Assembly: GCF_009733865.1 (NCBI RefSeq)
Contig: NZ_WOFB01000040.1
Location: 1 to 35,981, forward strand
Direction: 5' to 3'
From: Oceanobacillus salinisoli
GTDB lineage: Bacteria; Bacillota; Bacilli; Bacillales; Amphibacillaceae
DNA: 35,981 nt
Shown here: positions 32,288 to 35,981 of the stretch, piece after piece
Layout of the letters: every line of letters starts with the position of its first letter
Position numbering within the stretch: position 1 is the stretch's first letter
Position numbers and translations under genes: made by a program
The notes under the pieces: model-generated
Database searches by the model: none
Told to the model about the DNA's origin: nothing
What the model saw: only the letters and a program-made list of their open reading frames with translations

Positions 32288-32434
32288 ATGGAGTTTCTAA
32301 GTGATGATACACTAATTCGAGCGTATAAACGAGCGGTAGAATTGGGCTTAGAAGAAGATTTCATAGAATTACTAGCCAATGAACTACGAAGAAGAGATTT
32401 AGTTATAATAAACGGGATACAGATGAAAACTTAA
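32288..32434 (+). CDS. sda: Sda, inhibitor of the sporulation sensor kinase
   Basis: A 48-residue helical hairpin protein. LSDDTLIRAYKRAVELGLEE followed by DFIELLANELRRRDL matches the Sda pattern LSDxxLIxxYxxAxxxxLxxDFIxLLxxEIxRR. Sda binds the dimerisation domain of KinA/KinB-type kinases and holds back sporulation when DNA is damaged or replication is under way. GGGGGT lies 6 nt before the ATG. It is longer by a short tail (VIINGIQMKT) than the 46-residue B. subtilis protein is at its end. In B. subtilis its expression depends on DnaA; I see no clear DnaA box cluster here. Confidence 0.9.
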   Translation: MEFLSDDTLIRAYKRAVELGLEEDFIELLANELRRRDLVIINGIQMKT

Positions 32435-32439
32435 CGTTA

Positions 32440-32700
32440 TAGTTCGTGTTCAAAAAGGAGGATGAAAAGGACCGGTCAGCTAAGATCGCAACGTCCTGGG
32501 ACTGCGGTTACTCGTCCCACCGAAAACATTTGTTGCGGGCGCTGACACTAGCACGTCCTGTGCGCCTTAAAGTTCGAGGCGGTGAAGCTTTGACTAGCGG
32601 GCCCCGAGCGTGTTGTGGTGACTTCTACGTTTCCCACAGGACAAGGAACACTTCGTCAGCGATACATCGCACGCAGAAATAGTGCTTTTCTTTTTCAAGG
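32440..32700. repeat. GC-rich dispersed element (family D)
   Basis: The region is much richer in GC than its surroundings and contains ACTAGCACGTCCTGTGCGCC and CCCACAGGACAAGG, of the type seen in GC-rich intergenic repeats of bacilli (GCACGTCCTGTGC ... CCCACAGGACGTG). A 78-codon open frame across it, starting in a GGAGGATGA string, is an effect of the GC bias and not a gene. It directly follows sda. Confidence 0.55.
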
Positions 32701-33010
32701 ACGTGGGCGTTTTTAGTACTATCGATGTGTCATTTTCACCGGATTTTTTGAACATCCTCTTATAGAATATTTTCTTCTTGGCAATGATTGTGCTTATGTC
32801 CCCTCATCCTTATTGCTGACAGGAATTGGGGACAGGCATATATATGTATATGTAGGCAATACCTGTATATACTCAATCCATAACAATCGCATGAACTCCG
32901 TAATATATTTTCCATCCTTTAAACTTCATCAATTATTTACTTCTTAATTCCTTTCAAAAACAGGAAAGATATCTGCCCGCTGATAAAGGACAGATATCTT
33001 TTATACCTAT
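32701..33010. other. gap without a gene
   Basis: Nothing convincing. An ACGTGGGCGTTTTT string at 32701 belongs to the end of the GC-rich element. The segment 32840-32880 is a TATA-rich low-complexity stretch. Confidence 0.35.
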
Positions 33011-33018
33011 ATATTTTA

Positions 33019-33336
33019 TTAAAAAGAACGATAACCGTATCCTGGTACATGATGGCCGTATCCGCTAAATCCGGGGCCATATCCACCGACTCCCGGGCCA
33101 AAGCCTGCATATCCAGGTCCATATACTCCTGTCCCAGGACCGAATCCTGGACCATAACCAGGAGCTGCACCTGCAAAGCCTGCGCCAAATCCTGGTCCAC
33201 CAGCCAGTAATCCTCCACCGATAAATCCTAATCCTGCACCAATCAGTCCAGAAGTTAGGGGATCAATCGCTCCCGGTGCCCCAAACCTTTCAGGGTAAGG
33301 CTGATAAATTGGTGCATTATTTCCATATCCATGCAT
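33019..33336 (-). CDS. Gly/Tyr/Pro-rich protein, likely spore-associated
   Basis: A 105-residue protein. I use the ATG at 33336 (MHGYGNNAPIYQPYPERFG) because AAGGAG lies 8 nt upstream; an ATG six codons earlier overlaps that site. Residues 28-60 form a Gly/Ala/Leu-rich hydrophobic stretch (LIGAGLGFIGGGLLAGGPGF), and residues 60-105 hold repeated GPGF, YGPG and GFGPG units. The style resembles small coat or exosporium proteins and the heads of YjcZ peptides nearby. A CATAGGCTA box (33392-33400, minus strand) fits CATANNNTA of sigma-K but has no clear -35. A spore location is inferred. Confidence 0.75.
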   Translation of the reverse strand: MHGYGNNAPIYQPYPERFGAPGAIDPLTSGLIGAGLGFIGGGLLAGGPGFGAGFAGAAPGYGPGFGPGTGVYGPGYAGFGPGVGGYGPGFSGYGHHVPGYGYRSF

Positions 33337-33485
33337 TCGAATTCTCCTTTTCATTACATTGTATCCATAAGAATTTTTTCTCTTTTCCCTATAGCCTATG
33401 ACATTTAACTATGAAATGGACTAGGCAAAATCTCTAATTTCACGGAAAGATGGAGATAGAAACCCCATTTATAAGAACATAAATA

Positions 33486-33510
33486 AGAGGAACCATAGTA
33501 AGGTTCCCCA
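33486..33510 (-). terminator. hairpin downstream of the second YjcZ pair
   Basis: On the minus strand GGGGAACC pairs with GGTTCCTC around TTACTAT, followed by TTATTTATG. It is the counterpart of the hairpin at 17216 after the first pair. Confidence 0.5.
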
Positions 33511-33554
33511 GCAGCATTATCATTAAAAAAGAAGAAAAAGGTGGCGGTTCAATT

Positions 33555-33583
33555 ATAGAGACAATATTTAAAATTGTCTCTAT
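33555..33583. terminator. perfect stem-loop after the second YjcZ pair
   Basis: ATAGAGACAAT pairs with ATTGTCTCTAT around ATTTAAA. It begins 14 nt after the GAAWL-type stop codon. No T run follows on the minus strand, so it may protect the mRNA end rather than terminate. Confidence 0.55.
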
Positions 33584-33596
33584 CAAATATGTCATG

Positions 33597-33722
33597 TTAT
33601 AACCAAGCTGCTCCTACGATAATTAGAAGGATAAACAGTACAACAATTAGTGCAAAGCCTCGAGTACCATATCCATATCCTCCATAACCATATCCACCGT
33701 AAGGCATATAACCGTGTCCCAT
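33597..33722 (-). CDS. YjcZ family sporulation protein (GAAWL type)
   Basis: A 41-residue peptide: Tyr/Gly-rich head [19 protein letters not shown] and the membrane helix [19 protein letters not shown], identical in that stretch to the paralogue at 17349. GGAGTG lies 6 nt before the ATG. It follows the YVG-type gene on the same strand with a 36-nt gap. Confidence 0.88.
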   Translation of the reverse strand: MGHGYMPYGGYGYGGYGYGTRGFALIVVLFILLIIVGAAWL

Positions 33723-33758
33723 ATAACTCACTCCTTACGTTTGTTATTCTTTCCTAGA

Positions 33759-33866
33759 TTAATAAGGATATCCTACGTAAGCAGAACCGACAATAATCAA
33801 AAGAATGAATAGTACAACAATGAAGGCAAAACCTCCACCATAACCTCCCGCAACTGGTTGACTCAT
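33759..33866 (-). CDS. YjcZ family sporulation protein (YVG type)
   Basis: A 35-residue peptide, MSQPVAGGYGGG followed by [20 protein letters not shown] and the end YPY. GGAGGTG is well upstream (14 nt) and GTGAGG is 1 nt from the ATG; the first is the more likely ribosome site if an upstream GTG is used (33875). It pairs with the GAAWL-type gene and shares a promoter motif with the first pair. Confidence 0.85.
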   Translation of the reverse strand: MSQPVAGGYGGGFAFIVVLFILLIIVGSAYVGYPY

Positions 33867-33898
33867 CCTCACTACACCTCCTTAACCATTACACAAGT

Positions 33899-33930
33899 TA
33901 CTATATGATAATCTAGACATATTGACATGG
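33899..33930 (-). promoter_or_regulatory. sporulation-sigma promoter of the second YjcZ pair
   Basis: On the minus strand CCATGTC (33924-33930), 16 nt, then CATATAGTA (33899-33907). Both boxes and the spacing equal those of the first pair at 17674-17705, while the spacer sequences differ. Confidence 0.6.
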
Positions 33931-34134
33931 ATAATCACCCAAATATTAATAATTTAGTGATGAACTTTTTTCCACTTATTCGCTGAAATATAATGATTAA
34001 TAGTAACCAATCTACAAATGGTGAGCCAACAACCTGTATTTTACCTCTGTCTAAACTTCATGATGTTTGCCGTTTCTAAAAGAAGGACTTTAACATTTAA
34101 TGGATTATGTATAAAAAATGAGGAGGTGTAATGC

Positions 34135-34332
34135 ATGTCTCATCGAATAAGACCTATTGTATGTCCTCCAAAATATGTAGTTCGAGATCGTTTCGTACCA
34201 CGCATCCAGCCAATTATTCAGCCTGTAGTAAAAGTTGACCGTCTGAATGTGATCGATGTTCCAAGGCATATTGTTCGACCATTTAGAAAGAGGGTAGTGG
34301 TTGATCCAAGAATCCCTAGACGCTTTTATTAA
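34135..34332 (+). CDS. CotD-like spore coat protein
   Basis: A 65-residue basic protein with CPPKYVVRDRFVPRIQPIIQ, PVVKVDRLNVIDVPRHIVRP and a VVVDPRIPRRFY end. The pattern of a short Cys-Pro start, (V/I)(V/I)xP repeats with His/Arg/Asp and a closing VVVDPG-like segment is that of CotD family inner coat proteins. Typical members are His-rich; this one is Arg-rich instead. GGAGGTG lies 7 nt before the ATG. The gene lies 268 bp from the second YjcZ pair, on the opposite strand. Confidence 0.78.
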   Translation: MSHRIRPIVCPPKYVVRDRFVPRIQPIIQPVVKVDRLNVIDVPRHIVRPFRKRVVVDPRIPRRFY

Positions 34333-34344
34333 CTTCCCCTTTTT

Positions 34345-34372
34345 CCTCACTTTCTTTGGTGAGGTACTTTTT
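34345..34372 (+). terminator. terminator of the CotD-like gene
   Basis: CCTCAC pairs with GTGAGG around TTTCTTTG, followed by TACTTTTTAT, 12 nt after the stop codon. Confidence 0.7.
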
Positions 34373-34384
34373 ATATACAAGGGA

Positions 34385-34414
34385 GGTGCCTGTCACTTCC
34401 CGTTTTTTGTCGAA
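34385..34414. repeat. REP-like element, family A, copy 8 (single left end)
   Basis: GGTGCCTGTCACTTCCCGTT followed by TTTTGTCGAA. No right partner follows, but a hairpin like the one inside copy 6 lies 30 bp further. Confidence 0.8.
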
Positions 34415-34442
34415 TGATATTCTTGTTACATAAGAAATAAAT

Positions 34443-34482
34443 AATGCTGGTTTTTCCACTTTATAAGTGGGAAACCAGCATT
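34443..34482 (-). terminator. terminator of the azoreductase gene
   Basis: AATGCTGGTTTTTCCACTT pairs with AAGTGGGAAACCAGCATT around TAT. Followed on the minus strand by ATTTATTT. It lies 52 nt after the stop codon. Confidence 0.7.
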
Positions 34483-34534
34483 GTTCTTAGGATACCTTTT
34501 TTCCTGTAAAAGGACTGCCTCATTTGATATTCAT

Positions 34535-35176
34535 TTAAGCTAGTTGATAAACTAAATTTGAAGCAGCTTCTGTTACTTTTTGAAGTCCTTCTTCAATAAT
34601 TTCCTCTGATTTATCTGGCATTGCATTATGCCCTTCAATAATCACTTCACCGATGATTTCCATTCCAAACATTCCGCCAAAAATATTATGCATATAATTA
34701 ACCGCCATTTCCATTGGAGCCATTTCCGGTGTGGAATAAACACCACCACGCGCATTTAATAGAATGATTTTTTTATCTGCCATTAAATGAACAAGGTTTC
34801 CTTTTTCGTCATATTTAAACGTGTATCCTGCTTCATCAATATAGTCAATGAATGTTTGTAACTTAGCTGGAATAGTCAAGTTCCATAATGGAAATGCAAA
34901 TACAACCACGTCCGCATCAGTAAAAGCGTCCTTCGCTTTTTGTTTCGCCGCTAAGATACGCTGCTCTGTATCCGTTAATTCCCCATCCTGTTGAACTTTT
35001 CCAAATGCGTTAAAAAGGTCCTGCCCGAAATAAGGCATATCCTCCTCGAAAACATCATACGTTGTCACATTCACATTTTTTGCATCCTTCACTGCTTCTA
35101 TAAATGTTTCATACATTTTAGAAGATACACCCTCTGATGCCGGGCGATTATTTGCTTTCACTACTAATACGTTCAT
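34535..35176 (-). CDS. azoR: FMN-dependent NADH-azoreductase
   Basis: A 213-residue flavodoxin-fold quinone/azo reductase. VVKANNRPASEGVSSKMYET holds the FMN phosphate loop, VVVFAFPLWNLTIPAKLQTF (in parts, near 90-110) the P-L-W-N flavin motif with IPAKL, and LLNARGGVYS near 140 the third FMN segment. The enzyme reduces quinones and azo dyes with two electrons and protects against quinone and thiol stress. GGAGGATC lies 9 nt before the ATG. It is divergent from a DoxX gene, with a palindrome halfway between the two promoters. Such genes are often controlled by MarR or DUF24 regulators. Confidence 0.93.
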   Translation of the reverse strand: MNVLVVKANNRPASEGVSSKMYETFIEAVKDAKNVNVTTYDVFEEDMPYFGQDLFNAFGKVQQDGELTDTEQRILAAKQKAKDAFTDADVVVFAFPLWNLTIPAKLQTFIDYIDEAGYTFKYDEKGNLVHLMADKKIILLNARGGVYSTPEMAPMEMAVNYMHNIFGGMFGMEIIGEVIIEGHNAMPDKSEEIIEEGLQKVTEAASNLVYQLA

Positions 35177-35267
35177 GAAAAATGATCCTCCTAGTTGTCT
35201 TTAATGTATTGGTTTTCTGCCATAATCCTACTTCAGAGATTTGCAGATTTTTAAAATACAGTTTAAT

Positions 35268-35296
35268 AGTATAAGTAATCAAATATAAATAAACAA
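35268..35296 (-). promoter_or_regulatory. sigma-A promoter of the azoreductase gene
   Basis: On the minus strand TTGTTT (35291-35296), 17 nt, then TATACT (35268-35273). Confidence 0.55.
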
Positions 35297-35314
35297 GTAC
35301 GCACTTCAAAGTTA

Positions 35315-35338
35315 CATAGTTTCCTAGAGGATACTATG
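35315..35338. promoter_or_regulatory. 24-bp near-palindrome between the divergent promoters
   Basis: CATAGT and ACTATG flank TTCCTAGAGGAT; 20 of 24 positions are symmetric. It lies 18 bp from the -35 box of each promoter. It is a likely binding site for a dimeric regulator that acts on both genes. Confidence 0.5.
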
Positions 35339-35356
35339 CAAATCGAAAATACTTAC

Positions 35357-35385
35357 TTGACACAACTTAATTATTAATATATATT
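35357..35385 (+). promoter_or_regulatory. sigma-A promoter of the DoxX gene
   Basis: Perfect TTGACA (35357-35362), 17 nt, then TATATT (35380-35385). A TTACGTAA palindrome and an AGTAACTTAC string follow at the presumed start site and could be a second operator. Confidence 0.75.
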
Positions 35386-35426
35386 AGCTTACGTAAAGTA
35401 ACTTACATTATAAGGAGGAGATACAT

Positions 35427-35828
35427 ATGAGTAAAACAGAATTAGGTACAGTTATTTTGCGTGTCGTTCTTGGTCTAACCTTTTTTATCCACGGCTTAGA
35501 CAAATTTCAAGGTGGAATTAGCAACACGGCAGCCTATTTTGACAGTCTTGGAATTCCAGGATTTATGGCTTATGTAGTAGCAATTATAGAATTAATCGGT
35601 GGGATTGCCATGATACTCGGTACCGGAACTAAAGTCATTGCTGTACTGTTTGCAGTGATTATGTTAGGCGGAATTTTTATTGCCAAATTATCTATAGGAT
35701 TCCTTGGAAATGGTCAAATGATAGGGTATGAGATTGACTTGGCACTGCTAGCAATGTCTGTCTACTTCATCCTTGCAGAACAGACAAAATTATCTATAGA
35801 TCGTATGTTATTTAACAAGGGTGAATAG
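35427..35828 (+). CDS. DoxX family membrane protein
   Basis: A 133-residue protein with four membrane helices. The N-terminus (LGTVILRVVLGLTFFIHGLD, then KFQGGISNTAAYFDSLGIP) is the DoxX signature, with GFMAYVVAIIELIGGIAMIL and GTKVIAVLFAVIMLGGIFIA following. DoxX proteins are linked to thiol and quinone redox stress in several bacteria, which fits the divergent azoreductase. AAGGAGG lies 9 nt before the ATG. No terminator is seen; a dispersed repeat begins 34 bp downstream. Confidence 0.92.
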   Translation: MSKTELGTVILRVVLGLTFFIHGLDKFQGGISNTAAYFDSLGIPGFMAYVVAIIELIGGIAMILGTGTKVIAVLFAVIMLGGIFIAKLSIGFLGNGQMIGYEIDLALLAMSVYFILAEQTKLSIDRMLFNKGE

Positions 35829-35861
35829 ATTATAAAGAATTAAAAGGGGAAGTTCTTAAGA

Positions 35862-35981
35862 AAAGCGCAAGCGGCCGTTTAGCGACGTACGGACTGCGCC
35901 TGGCCACGCCAGGTGGTTCGGTGTTGCCGCGCAAAGCGGTGATTTTAACCGAACAGTCCCCGCAGGAGATAAAGGAAACAC
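35862..35981. repeat. structured GC-rich repeat, family B, third copy (cut by window edge)
   Basis: AAAAGCGCAAGCGGCCG, TTTAGCGACGTACGGA, then CTGCGCCTGGCCACGCCAGG. It is the long form, as the segment after CGTACGGA is the same as in the copy at 18704. Changes between the copies keep the hairpins paired. Confidence 0.85.

Noticed and set aside
32446..32682. 78-codon frame with a ribosome-site-like start
   Set aside because: The sequence is a GC-rich repeat; codon use and composition (Arg, Ser, Cys, His rich) do not look like protein, and similar spurious frames arise in related repeats.
33019..33336. Gly-rich repeats as a collagen-like exosporium protein
   Set aside because: There is no G-X-Y triplet run; the units are GPGF and YGPG of irregular spacing.

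Overview
The window looks like chromosome from a low-GC, endospore-forming Bacillaceae bacterium, probably close to Oceanobacillus or Virgibacillus. The basis is a trnD-like tRNA cluster, Shine-Dalgarno sites of the AGGAGG type before most genes, many small sporulation and coat genes (sda, YjcZ family, CotD- and CotF-like), and typical Bacillaceae families (YkvI, YbxH, YetF, AdeR-Ald). The genus is an inference. Window edges cut a tRNA-Phe on the left and a dispersed repeat on the right.

Layout. 1-425: five tRNA genes on the minus strand, transcribed Glu-Val-fMet-Asp-Phe. 1158-9198: a small acidic protein, adenine deaminase, a beta-propeller lactonase, an AbgT transporter with an M20 amidohydrolase, and a decayed MFS transporter gene. 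9178-14800: a YkvI-like membrane protein, the alanine module adeR-ald followed by a wrecked alanine racemase gene, and a CapA-like protein. 14900-18310: YbxH, a marR-MFS operon with a perfect operator palindrome, a pair of YjcZ peptides and a GNAT acetyltransferase. 19087-23780: a secreted alkaline phosphatase with a Pho-box-like promoter, two CotF-like coat proteins, and a yetF-clc pair. 24012-27530: a Fur-box-controlled ferric iron ABC operon whose ATPase is truncated by a repeat. 27730-30820: an amidase, a GNAT protein and an RsbR-type stressosome gene split by a one-base frameshift. 31260-34370: a spore-flavoured stretch with an unrecognised 145-residue protein, sda, a Gly/Tyr-rich protein, a second YjcZ pair and CotD. 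34535-35828: a divergent azoreductase/DoxX pair.

How the genes work together. Most are metabolic or uptake modules under a recognisable local switch: Fur for iron, PhoP for phosphate, MarR for drug or solute efflux, and AdeR for alanine use. The two YjcZ pairs share the same promoter and gene order and look like a duplication.

The strongest theme is repeats and decay. At least three dispersed repeat families fill the intergenic space: eight copies of an inverted element with GTGCCTGTCAC ends, three copies of a structured GC-rich element, and seven copies of a hairpin element. Four genes are damaged: alr, an MFS gene, the iron ATPase and rsbR. I do not see a defence system, prophage, CRISPR array or obvious new multi-gene system. 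The best leads are the repeat that supplies the end of the ATPase, the covarying structured repeat, the split rsbR, and the symmetric palindrome between azoR and doxX.
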